Below are positions 34,037 to 48,329 of a DNA stretch of 64,000 nt, piece by piece. Positions within the stretch are counted from its first letter, which is position 1; every line of letters begins with the position of its first letter. The stretch comes from Adiantum capillus-veneris (Eukaryota; Streptophyta; Polypodiopsida; Polypodiales; Pteridaceae), in contig CM043963.1 in NCBI GenBank assembly GCA_014529385.2, forward strand, positions 102,340,912 through 102,404,911, written 5' to 3'. Position numbers and translations under genes: made by a program. Below the pieces are notes generated by a model. The model made no database searches, was not told where the DNA came from, and worked only from the letters and a program-made list of their open reading frames with translations.

Positions 34037-34270
34037 CACATGTTTTGAGCTTTTTGTCTATAGAAAATCTGTAGCTGCTTCTGTTATGCAATGTACACAG
34101 TGTTTAACACATCTTCCTCTCTCTGTCATCTCTGTGATGAGTAACTACAGTCTATGTATACTGCTCATGTTTTGAGCTTTTTGTCTATAGAAAATCTGTA
34201 GCTACTTCTGTTATGCAATGTACAGAGTGTTTAACACATCTTCCTCTATTTGTCATCTCTGTGATGAGTA
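34037..34270. repeat. 127-bp tandem duplication after the coiled-coil gene
   Basis: CATGTTTTGAGCTTTTTGTC begins at 34,039 and 34,166; copies run to GTGATGAGTA at 34,143 and 34,270. It lies where the 3' UTR of the cassette genes is expected. Confidence 0.95.
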
Positions 34271-34518
34271 CCAACAGACTCCTGATACACTGGCTGCTTG
34301 GTCTATGGATATGTGTCTGTGAGTGTTTTGCACACTGTCATCAATGCCTCTGCCATCGTTTCAACACCGTCAGAAGTCTGTTTGCGATGCAGTCGATGTC
34401 AAAGACTGCGGTTCTGTACGCCAAGCAGGACGCATCAAGAAATTTTTTTTTTTTTGTCACGTGCGCAAAAAAAAAATCCAAGTCAGCAGCATCCCCGTTG
34501 ATTCGCGTTAATGCGCGC

Positions 34519-34670
34519 CTAGCTAATGTTATTACAAATATCTTTAACTAATGTTAATCACTTATACTAGTCATAGCTGAGAACTATTGTTCCATTAGGT
34601 ATTGTACAATAAGTAATTGTAGTTGAATTCTAATTATCTTATGCTTTGTGTCTCATTCTTTATAAATTAT
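34519..34670 (+). repeat. ~190-bp repeat unit, copy E
   Basis: GCTAATGTTATTACAAATAT, AACTAATGTTAATCACTTAT, GAACTATTGTTCCATTAGG and AATAAGTAATTGTAG continue the family on the right side of the Rep cassette. It is more diverged than copies C and D. Confidence 0.8.
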
Positions 34671-34978
34671 CATTTAGACTAATATCGATTGTGTGCTCCC
34701 AATCCCTATTGTTTGATTCATTTCTTTGGTTTTTTATCTTTTGATCATTTAGTCAGTATACTAAGGATCTTAGTTTAACAGCTCACCCTCCATTCGAAAA
34801 TAGAATCTCCAATTTTTCATTTTGGTGATCGTAACGATGAGCTAAAGAGCTCATGAGTAGTTCAATAATAATATTATGGTTAAACGTTAGCCAAGACATC
34901 ATTCCTACCATACTCACGTGCATAAGGGACATAGAGTCAAGAAGGCTTGAACACAAAAGACATCCCAACAATGCAAGC

Positions 34979-35025
34979 AAAACATAGTGACCTAGATCCA
35001 AGCAATGTTATGGTCACTATGTTTT
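34979..35025. repeat. 14-bp-arm hairpin
   Basis: AAAACATAGTGACC (34,979-34,992) and GGTCACTATGTTTT (35,012-35,025) are perfect complements around a 19-nt loop. Confidence 0.9.
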
Positions 35026-35063
35026 GGATCATGGTTTAACGGCTAGGCATGTGGAATGAGGAT

Positions 35064-35811
35064 AGTTGAACTTGTAAAGTACTTTTACTTTATTGATGTT
35101 CCATGTTAGTGGTTTAGGTAGTTGCGAGACTGATGTGTGCAGAAAGGATGGAGGCTTGCGGTGCAAACAAGTTTTGATGTTCATTTTCATTTATACGTTA
35201 ATGGCTTTGCAATTTATTATTTGTAAATACCATTGTTTAGGCAATAGACTAAGCGTAGAGAGATACAAGTGTGAACCACCTCTTGGAATGTGTGGTATAT
35301 GGATTGACATGCAATGCTTTTGTAACACAGGAGACAAACTTTTACACCTCCTTGGAGCAGGATAGCGAAGATACAAACACACCCATAGCACAAAACTTAG
35401 TATAAGTAAGGGAAAATGAATAATTTTGAGAATCTCACACAAGAATGGACTGAAATCATAGCCCCCAAGGTCCACCGTCCCTCCGGTATTTAATGGTTTA
35501 TTTTTATAATTACTTGTGCCAAAATTTAAGCCTCTCTTTTCCAAAAGCATTGCATGTCAATCCACAACCACACACTCCATGAGATGGGTCACACTTGTAT
35601 CCCTTTACTGGGGCCAAATCTATTGCTTAGACAAGGTATTTACAAACAAATAATTGCAAAGCCATTAAGGCATAAATGGAAGTCAACATCAAAACTCATT
35701 TGCATTAGAAGTCTCCATCCTTTCGTCGCACATCACTGTCATAGTTGTCATAGTCAGTTAAACCACTAACATGAAACATCATTCAACTAAAATTACTTTT
35801 CAAGTCCAACT
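35064..35811. mobile_element. Foldback inverted repeat, ~260-bp arms
   Basis: Left arm 35,064-35,322 and right arm 35,543-35,811 are diverged inverse copies: TGTTAGTGGTTTA, GAAAGGATGGAG, TTTTGATGTT, AATGGCTTTGCAAT, GATACAAGTGTGA and GGATTGACATGCAATGCTTT appear in one arm and their complements in the other. The spacer is 220 bp. A third partial arm copy (AGTCAGTTAAACCAGTAACA) lies at 35,819-35,880. No coding content; a foldback or MITE-type element is likely. Confidence 0.8.
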
Positions 35812-35879
35812 ATTACATAGTCAGTTAAACCAGTAACATGGAACATCACTTAACTACAATTCCTTTACAAATCCAACTA

Positions 35880-37039
35880 TTATGTTTTAATATGTCGGTA
35901 CTTAAACCACAATCCAATATATTGGCCATCCAAGCATGAACTAAGGTCATGGAGGACGAACAAATTCTTAGCATTCCTCCTATGCTAGATACTAGTGATT
36001 GTTTGCGCATAGCGTATCTAATGTCCAATAAATGATAAAGAGTGGATCAAACATGAGTGCATCTCGGGCATTTATTGTGCATTATGTATAAAAGGATACA
36101 AGAAAACTCCATGAAAATTGACATTTAAAATGATGTCCCAAATTGAGGATAAGCAAAAGATTAGTACCATATAGCTGATATTATAAGTAATATCAAGATA
36201 AACCACAAATGACAAGTAATCATCCGTAAATGATAACACAAAAAAAATGTTACCATGAATGCAATAAAAGAATTATAGTTGGCTACACTTGACTAGTAAA
36301 CCCATGTGGAGCGGAAACATGCCAGAATACCATAAAAATAATGGTGTAAAATGTCAAGGAATTTTGTTCTAAAGTGATAGAAGTGAGAAGACTTACTGGA
36401 CTCCCTAGGGCATTAAGTAAGGGTGGCCGTATGGTATCACATGAGTGTACCATAGGGAGGTCATAATAAATCATAAGCGATAGATTTTACAAAGGAGGGT
36501 CCACGCAAGTGATGTCTCCCTAGTTCCACTGGCGAATCTCGCAAGCCAGATCAAACAATCATATGAACAGACACACACTCGACATGCCATATAAAAAGTC
36601 TCTCCCCAATTTGGTGGCTTAGGTATTAGATAACTTCCAAAGATGTAGGGAGACAAATGGCACGACTTCCAAATGAATGCTAAATATATAAAGGGACAAA
36701 AGAGTCTAAAAAGTGTAAATATGCGACACCACACATACAAATTTATGAGTGGAGAATTTTATGAAATCATAAGTTGCAAAATAGGTCTGTACCCATGTCT
36801 CTTTAATAGGAATCTAGAAAGATCCCTTAGGTTGAGAGATAGAGTAAAGAAAAGGGAAACTTTTCCTTGAACAAGAGGGGGGCAATCTCGCGGGGTGGGT
36901 GCAAGACAAGGCTTGCACATCGACGAGTGCAGGGGTGGGTAACTAGAGCCCCGGTTTTTTTTTTGGGGGGCCCTAAAATTTCAAAAATTTCTTAAAATAC
37001 CCATATATCTATTTTGATTGGATTGTTTCAGATTTTCTA

Positions 37040-37040
<1 letters not shown>
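35880..37040. other. Gene-free stretch
   Basis: AT-rich sequence with short frames and no recognised motifs, ending in a T-run/G-run (36,955-36,971). Confidence 0.4.
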
Positions 37041-38200
<1,160 letters not shown>

Positions 38201-39280
38201 GCCGGACCGATTAGTAGGAAGTTGCCTAAGTTTTACATCAAAACTAGAAATATGATAACCCTAAATTTCAAAGCATGCTTGTTAGAGGTTTTGGAAAATT
38301 TTCAAAGTGAAAATTGTCACTTATTGACAATTGAAGGTAGCCTTGTGCTCAAATGATTCTCGGCTTGGCACTTATCGCCACAATTGAGCCATGGATTTTC
38401 TTGCTTCATTAAAAACCCGATAACATGATAAATCACCTCGACATACTCAACATGCAAGGAAAATGCGTCCCATTGATTATAATCGTCATCATTGTCTCCA
38501 TCTTCTTTGCCATTGGTGGCCTTTTTTCATTTTGTACTAGATGGTTCAGCTTCATGGTTATCCGCACTCCGTCGTTTTTTTTGGCTAGGGGTGGGACTTT
38601 TTCTAGATGCTGTAATAAGTGCGTTTACTAACCACTATACTTGATGGCCTCTTCTGTTGAAAACTCTCCATCTAGGTAATATGACCACCATGGACAACTC
38701 ATCCACAAAGTTTTATTTCGAAACTTTTCGATTCAATCCTCTGGGTAGAGTCTGATCTCCTCTCTCCCGCACTCATTTTTTTAAATCAATATTTTGACAT
38801 AGACATAAATTCAAAATTATGATTTAAGGAATGCCTAAGGTCAAGTATACTTAACAATTTGATGAGCTTCGGCTTTATGTGTCTTACTAACTAGTGAGAT
38901 CACTTGCCGTCTATTGTTTTGATGGTAAATGTTTCCTATCCGAAGCTCTTATGAAACATAAATAAAATTCTCATAACCAATTTTGATTTTCCCAATTCAA
39001 TTCGATGGGAATTTTTCTATGTTCCTTGATACATGTAATCAGTATTCAAGGCTTGAATCACGAAGATGATTATCATAAATACCTCTTTTGATTTTGAAGC
39101 TTTACCAAGATAGATTTCCTTGATCTTTGCTCCAATTCTACAATACTTTGATCTTTGTTAGCAAAAAATTTCATGCGCAATTTTTAATTTACCTTGGCCT
39201 TCTTTATGCTCACAATTGGTTGTCGACCATGGTTGCATGTTTGCATGGATACTTCTTGTTAATCAAAACGTACACTCTGA

Positions 39281-41444
<2,164 letters not shown>

Positions 41445-42429
41445 CAGAGATGTTCCCACACACATGCACACATAATAGTAAAGAAGATAAAAAGAGAGAA
41501 ACTTGTACACCCTCTTACAACATGATAGGGAAGATAGAGACACACCAAGAGATATTTCATGGCCCAAGACTTAGTGTAAGAGAGGATAAAGGGAAAATTA
41601 CTAGAATCTCACACAAAAATGGCCTAAGATCATATAGACCAAGGTCCAGTGCACACTTGTGTCCCTTAAGTGTGTCTCTCATGCTAGATAAGATGAGCAT
41701 AAGAGTCATAAGTCCATTAATATTAAGAGCGTGGAGTGGAGTCCTACACCTTCTTTGTGAAGAATGCAACAAAAATCTCTCTTGTGGTGTATATTGTTCT
41801 TCATGCATTTACTTTGAGTGCATATAAAATTTATCATGATTGGAGAGTCTTTTATGCTTCCCACACATGCACCTATAGTTGACTACAATAGGCAAACACA
41901 ATTTCCATCTTGTTATGCTGAGTTTAACGCCATCTCATGTTATAGTGATATATATTACTTTGGCAAGCAAATTATGATATATGTGTACCTTCTCAATGGT
42001 TCCCATGATTACTATTACTACATACATGTGCGTACAAAGAAGGATTTTTTTTCTTGGAACTAAGTTTTTTCCCTTTGGTCGTCAAGGTTAGTAAGAACCC
42101 AACGTAGCATTGCCTCTTTATGTTTACTATTGTATATAACACATAACAAATAATGTATCGTATTATGCAAATGCTACTACCATGGACATATCCTTCCAAA
42201 CCACCTTGTAGTAGTCTCTTATCTTTTGGAAAAATGTTATTGGTGTAAAAAAAACCATTTTCGGATCTAAACCGGAAAAGATAGGTAAAGTATCCCAGTA
42301 CGTGTCTAGAACAAAATAGTTACATTAGTATTTTCACAGGTCATTAGTATCCTACGAAAAGCTATGATCACATCATAAACATTTTAGCTTTTGGAGGTCA
42401 ATACTTCCATGCAGAAAGAAGAGAGGAAG

Positions 42430-42660
42430 CACAAGAAGATGTCAATCTTCAAAGGCAGGAGCTTTTGTAGCTACATCTAATAAAAGTAACCAGGCTTGTT
42501 CCAAATGTTAAAAAAAAGGACATCTAAGGTTGTTACTCATTGTTTGCAAGAGGAAGGATCACCCTCCTTTCAAATTCTTTCAAAAGGACAAGGTTAGTAG
42601 CATCAACAACAAATCCACAGCATCAGTTGGTGTAGCAAAAAGTAGAAGTTGACAACAACC
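42430..42660 (+). pseudogene. Decayed gag zinc-knuckle fragment, copia-like
   Basis: The plus frame near 42,495-42,545 reads SNQACSKC, stop, KKGHLRLL: a CCHC knuckle of the C-x2-C-x4-H-x4-C type with a stop inside and the last cysteine lost. Upstream EERKHKKMSI is basic. It is short and broken; the superfamily is a guess. Confidence 0.45.
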
Positions 42661-43137
42661 ATGTATAGTGACTACTATGAGAGTGATAAAATTCTCTATA
42701 ATTATTTACCTTTGCTCTCTTGTAGAGGAGTCAAGTTGGACATTAGTTGGATTAGTTTGGCCTCGGTCTTGTCTACATTGTTCAAAGGTGAGAGGTCCTA
42801 GGGTGTGGAAATCAATACTCCACATAGCCATCTTGCCCTCTACTTATATGGCAACCCATGTGTCAATTTTCCACTTAGCCCTTGGCCTCACATTACTCCC
42901 CATCATCAATTGGTGTAGAAAAAAGGAGAAGTTGACAACAACCATGTATAGTGACTATGAGAGTGAAAATTATCTATAATTATTTACCTTTGTGCTCTTG
43001 TAGAGGAGTCAAGTTGGACATTAGTTGGATTAGCTTGGCCTCGGTCTTGTCTACATTGTTCAAAGGAAGGTAAGAGGTCCTTGGGTGCGGAAATCAATAC
43101 TCCGCCTAGCCATCTTCCCCTCTACTTATACGGAAAC
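42621..43137. repeat. 283-bp tandem duplication with short-LTR-like ends
   Basis: GTTGACAACAACCATGTATA begins at 42,648 and 42,931; the units share GGAGTCAAGTTGGACATTAG, TGGCCTCGGTCTTGTCTACA and a terminal ~100-bp segment (GAGGTCCTAGGGTGTGG ... TTTTCCACTTAGCCC) also found at 56,493-56,590. Confidence 0.9.
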
Positions 43138-43148
43138 CCTTGTACGAG

Positions 43149-43192
<44 letters not shown>

Positions 43193-43300
43193 ATAGATCT
43201 TTAGGTCCCTTTGGATAGTTTTCTATGACGTTGAAACAATGTTCTTCTTCTTCTTCTTCTCTCTCTCTCTCTCTCTCAAATCTTTGGGTGTGTGTGTGTC
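43149..43300 (+). repeat. Second SINE-like body with (CT), (CTT) and (GT) tracts
   Basis: (CT) 43,149-43,186, then AGATCTTTAGGTCCCTTTGG, ATAGTTTTCTATGACGTTGA (same body as 13,643-13,680), then (CTT) 43,243-43,259 and (CT) to 43,277, then a short (GT) tract. The tRNA-like head is not preserved here. Confidence 0.7.
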
Positions 43301-46300
43301 TCTCTGCTTCAAGCGCTGTGCCAAGAGCCCTAGGCAGTGCTTTTGGCAAGACCATGCAACTCTCTCATTCCATATGGGATTACCTTCACATATGGCCTAC
43401 ACAAGACGTCGGTGTTGTAGTAAGACATAGGGGCAAGAAGAACAAGTAAGAGGGGCCACGGCCGGGCAGCGGGGGGGGGGGATTTTTAGGTTTTTAAATA
43501 TTGAATGAGTGTGTGGCTAGTATTTAAATGAGTTGGATTAAATTTAATCATTCATTAAAAAAATTAGTTTAAGTGAAGAAAAGTCTATGTGTTTTATTAG
43601 CCAATTGAAATTATATGTCTTATACACGTAAAATTTAAATACTAAAACCATTATGGCATTTAATTATGTAGTCCTACAATTGGTTGTGGTTCCCAAAGAT
43701 GGGTAAGGGCTTACTTTAGTCATAATCTTTATGCATTGATCAAATCACTTCAATGTCTATCACCAAGGATTTTGATGATTCTGATAATCATGTTGATGAG
43801 AGTGAGAGTCTAGACATTGGCTTGGATTCAGTGGTTGAAGATCCAAACAAATGACCACGCTGCATCTTCAGCATCTCCTCACCTTACGAAAAAACATATC
43901 CCTGCCCCCATTGCACTAATGGTCAACCTGCTCGCGACTAGCCCCTCCCCACCCCCCCCCCCGATTTATGCAAACAAATTCTATAGGCCATTTGCGTTTG
44001 CTTCTGATAGGGCATCACCTCAGATTCTCATTAATACTGATTTTTTAGAAATCATTGGCACATACACGCTCGTTTTTCCATTGCTCGAAAAAACTCGCTC
44101 ACCATCTTGCAAGACTCATTTTGTCGACTTCTGCTGCGCTTTCTATTTTTGAAAGAAATCTCGTAGAAACTTTAACTCTCCTAAGCCAGACGCTTGTGGC
44201 CGACCTTGATGCTCAATCACCACATTGTAAACCCTCGTTGCCAGTTGCTTTAAAGGCTGCTCATAGGGATTTTGCGTGAGAACGAACTCCTGTTATCTTT
44301 AAAATAATCAAGTATGTATCTTAATAAGCCTCAAAACTCGTCCTCCTGCACATTTCCTAGTCGCCTCAACTCAATACCCTCTGTTCGGCATGTCAACGGC
44401 TTTTTATTCCCCTCGCTGCCCAGTTGCAACTAGCCTAAACCATGGCGCTCCTCAACTCTGTTGCAAAATCACCAGTGCTCGTAGTGCCCTAATTCTACTT
44501 GTCCGCACCGGTACCTGGTTTGCAGAAGCCACCTCTTCCTATTTGTTGCCAAGCTCCTCCTCGCTGGCGCTTTTTCACTCCTGGTCGTCGGCGTCTCCTC
44601 TTTCCCTTTCTGCTAGCAACTCCCTGCAATTCCCGCCTCCCTTTCTTCTTGTCGTGTGCTACTCTCGGCCCTCCTGCTGCAATTTACGGCGCGCTCCATT
44701 CTCTCGCTCTACCACGGTGCTTTTTTCTCTGCTCGACGACTCTCTATCCTATTCTCTGCCTGCGCTATCTATAGTTGACGCCGACGATGATCCCCGCTTT
44801 TTTCTCCTCTCATACATATTCAGAGCTTCACAAAAAGTCTCTATTAATAAACAAAACTTGCTTTGTCTTTTTGGAATGGCGGCCGTTTAGACCCTTAATG
44901 AGCAACATTGCCCATTGATCCAAACTCCCCACCATCGAATTGCGGCTTAGGCTTTTAGAGAAGCCGATTTCCCTAATGGTAATGATGTCTCGCAATCCAT
45001 ATGGAATGCAAAGTTGCCTCATTATGATGTCGATTATGCCTCGAGTGCTTCGCTCGCTCTTCCTTATCGTTCATGAGTGCTTCAACCGCTCTTCTATCGG
45101 CATGAGTGATACTGTCAGCCAAGGTCAAAGCCCATAGCATAATCTTTACTCCAGAAATTTTTGACATTAACATTAGTTTGGTACCAAAACAAGACACTTT
45201 AAGTGTCCCTTGTTAACAAATTTAAATAAAATGCTACTTGCATTAGATGGTTTATTTAAGAAAACTCTTTTGATATGCTTAAATATGTTAGCTAGAGGGT
45301 CTTTTAAAAATATAATCTTGCATTTTAGAATCTATTATGATCAAGAACTATACTCATCAAGTTGACCCTCGTAAAACGACTCTTTGAAGAAATCGCCTTT
45401 ATAAACTCAAGAAAAAAATGAAACGACCTTGTAAAAAATTTTAGGTGACTCTTCCACAATTTTGTTATAGATAATTGAAAGTTTCATGTGCAAAAAAATT
45501 ACTTTGGAGTATATAAAATAATGAAAAGTTCCATGTGTTTGATATGGTCATTTCAAGCATATCGTTGTATACAAAGAAAAACATGTTTTTGATATATTTA
45601 TGAGTTTTAGAAAGCGATACATTGCTTGCCCTTTCCATTGAGCACTCGAGATGGCAAGTAGAAGGGCTTTGGTATGCAACAAGTATTGGATCATTTTAAA
45701 TATTCAAAACTGCATAAGAGAAAACTTTCATATTTTTATTCTTGAGACATAAGCATTCAAAACCTCAAATAATATCAAACTTTTCATGTAGATCAACTAA
45801 ATGTGTCAAAGTACGCGGTACATACACAATTGGGGTGCGTAAAACCTTGGTTTCAATGTTATTATGAAGAACTCAAGATTCTTAAGAGTTTTTGCACGAT
45901 AAAAAATTCAAGATAGAGTTCAAGCAACGACATTTACTTGAGTTAGGGAACCCAAAAAATACATAGTTCCTTGGTTTAAACATAGAAAGTCATTTGTAGT
46001 TGTCAAATTGCACTAGAATAGCACCAATTTTATCAGGGGACCTTTTGGAAACCAAAATTATGCTCTTATTCAGCACGTGCTCAAGTATGAAATTATGTCT
46101 ATAGCTTACATATGACTTGAAAACTTATCTTTGAAGTGCATTCCATTGTTTTGTAACACTAAATGCTAGCATTGGCTTTTATAAACATAAAAAAAGGCCA
46201 TCTCTGCAAAAAGATATAATAATTTTATGATTTTTTTGACAAAACAACTTAAAATTTTACTAAAATTTATGTCTTAGAACTTACGAGAATTCTCTCCATC

Positions 46301-46660
46301 CAGATTGTATTTTGATATGGAGAAAAATCCAGTGTCTTTCCCTCATAACCAATCTATGGTAGAAGCAAGGTGTGAAAAACTTCTTTTTAGCTTGACAAAT
46401 AAATTGCCAAAACATGGTAGAAAAACAGGACACTTTAGTGTTTCAGGACACTTAAGTGTTCAATTACAGAACTAGTGTTAACAACTTCAAATTCCAAGTT
46501 ATTGATATAAAAATCCATTCCCACGCCACATAACGGCCATTGCAAGGTTGCCTTCATGCGAAAATGCTATGGTCCCAACCATAATCCGAGCACTCATAAA
46601 AAACACTAAATATGTGACTCCTGCATAAAATTCTCCATACAAATGTACGATAGTACAACA
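43300..46660. other. Stretch without a convincing gene
   Basis: 43,800-45,150 is CT-rich and open in several frames at once (for example 166 residues at 44,390-44,890). The low-complexity Ser/Leu/Pro composition and resemblance in style to the LTRs at 47.3-48.0 kb suggest LTR-like, not coding, DNA. 45,200-46,660 is AT-rich with nothing recognised. Confidence 0.4.
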
Positions 46661-46671
46661 TCGTTGCTCGT

Positions 46672-47087
46672 TGTGGGAATGTGGTGAGAGAAAAGAAACA
46701 GCACAAGATAATTTAGTACAAACGATACCTTGGAACCTTAAGTTGTCATACTAAATGAACTTAAAATCTGGATACAAAAGAAACTTCACAGTAATAGGCA
46801 TTAAGTGCTCTAAACTCTATCGAGATACTGAGCAAACGTGCAAAAGCCAAAGCTTTATGGCCTCAATACACTTCCCTTGCTCTTCTCGACCCCTTCCATG
46901 AGACAAACTTTTCCTTTCTTAGTTTCTACTTCGACTCTTCCCTGCTACAACGATACGTAGCCCTTTGATTTGTTACTTGTCCTCCTTATCTCTTGCTCAA
47001 CGACTCGTTCCTCCTTGTCAACGGCTCCTCATCCCCTTAAAGTTCTCGTCGACAAGGAGAGTTGAACTCAAGACCTGTTGTGAGATA

Positions 47088-47125
<38 letters not shown>

Positions 47126-48320
47126 CACTAAGCAAGTGCAGCATTGCAGTGTTGTGATTCGGCCAGGTAGCTGGAGGACAATAGAGGGAGTTCAATTGGC
47201 AAGCCGAATTTTTAATGCTCTTTCTCTCCGAATGCTGCACTTGCTTAGTAGCACCTCAATTTCCTCTCTCTAATGCCGCTTGTCTCATTGATCCCCTCTT
47301 TTTTGCTGCAGCTTGTCATTTCTTTATTTAATGCTACTAATGAGTTATTTGCCTGTCTCCCAACTCGTCCTCGTTCTTGGCCCTCACCAACTCGTCTAAC
47401 TGCTTTCGGCCGCCATGCTCCCCTCAACGCCTCCTGCTTGCTCGCCAGCTCGTTGCCTTACCTACATCTCGTCTCGATCGCACCACAGACCCCTCTCCTC
47501 TTGGTCGACCTCGTCCAAAAACTTGGTCGACGATTACAATCTCCCTGTCGCCGCCTTGCAAATTGGCCCCCGTTCAGCAGCCCTTCTTGTTCTTCTTTTT
47601 CTCCTCTACAGATACCCTTGTCCTCTCATACCAGCCCTTGATTTCACGCTCCATATCCTTGTCACCAAGCGCTGCTTGGCGGCCTCCAAAGTTGATGGTC
47701 GATCTCCCTCTCTGTAGATGACTTGTGATGCCTTCTTCTACTCGTCGACGTAGCTGGTCTGATTGTTCTCGGCTCTATCGGCCCTCCCTAATCTGCACTT
47801 CGACAGCGGCTATGTACGACTCTTCAATTCCTGCAACCAGCGCTCGTCTCCAATTCCTCCCTCTCCTGCTGGCTTTGTCACAAGCAACCTCCGTCAGCTC
47901 GTCCTCCAGTTGCTCGACGACTCCTTTCGTATTCAGTCGCTCCGGGCTCTACTAAGCCATGCTGCCAAACTGATCCCGATGGGCAACAAGCTCCTCAAAC
48001 ACATTTTAAGCTTCTTTGAAGTACACCACATTGGAATACTTGAGAACATAAACATCACATAGCACTTCTATGGTTTACATATCAATCAAAGCATCTTCGA
48101 TCACATATCAATTGAAGTATCCTTGCCACCGCTATGCTAGCCGCACTTAGTGCTCTCTAAAGTACACTGCAATAGACTTATGTATCAACCATGGATTTGC
48201 GGAGCACAACCCCACAAGAAATATACTCTAAGGAATGGCAATTAGTAATCCGTCTGGGCGATAATAATGCCTAAAATCTTGTGTTCTGTAAGAGCTTCAC
48301 ATTATGGACGTAGAGCGTCA
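46672..48320 (-). repeat. Left (3') LTR, 1.65 kb
   Basis: It matches the right LTR over most of its length: GGAATGTGGTGAGAGAAAAG at the left end and TGGACGTAGAGCGTCA at the right. Differences are a (GT)(AT) microsatellite at 47,090-47,122 where the right copy has (GA), an inverted 73-bp segment (47,131-47,203), and a deletion near 47,915 that removes ~230 bp present on the right. Confidence 0.85.
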
Positions 48321-48329
48321 TAACATTCA

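Larger units (their letters stand above)
31738..34518 (+). mobile_element. Putative HUH-endonuclease transposon (Replitron-like or integrated Rep replicon)
   Basis: A ~2.8-kb cassette interrupts the ~190-bp repeat family: the unit stops at TTTGTAACAAC (31,736) and resumes at TAGCTAATGTTATTAC (34,521). It carries a Rep-like gene (32,472-33,512) and a coiled-coil gene (33,604-33,972) on the same strand, plus two internal tandem duplications, one before (106 bp) and one after (127 bp) the genes. The left margin reads CTAGACGGCCCC. The right margin has AT-rich homopolymers (34,442-34,454 T, 34,467-34,476 A) and a small CGCG-TTAATG-CGCG hairpin just before CCTAG. I see no inverted termini and no helicase. 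HUH transposons lacking a helicase (Replitrons) are known from green algae and some other eukaryotes; membership here is inference. Confidence 0.6.

Noticed and set aside
31738-34518. Reading the Rep cassette as a Helitron
   Set aside because: There is no helicase, the right-end hairpin has only a 4-5-bp stem one or two bases from CTAG, and the left end lacks the TC start motif.
44390-44890. 166-residue open frame
   Set aside because: Low-complexity Ser/Leu/Pro composition, several frames open at once, and CT-skewed DNA like that of the LTRs at 47-52 kb; not credible as a gene.
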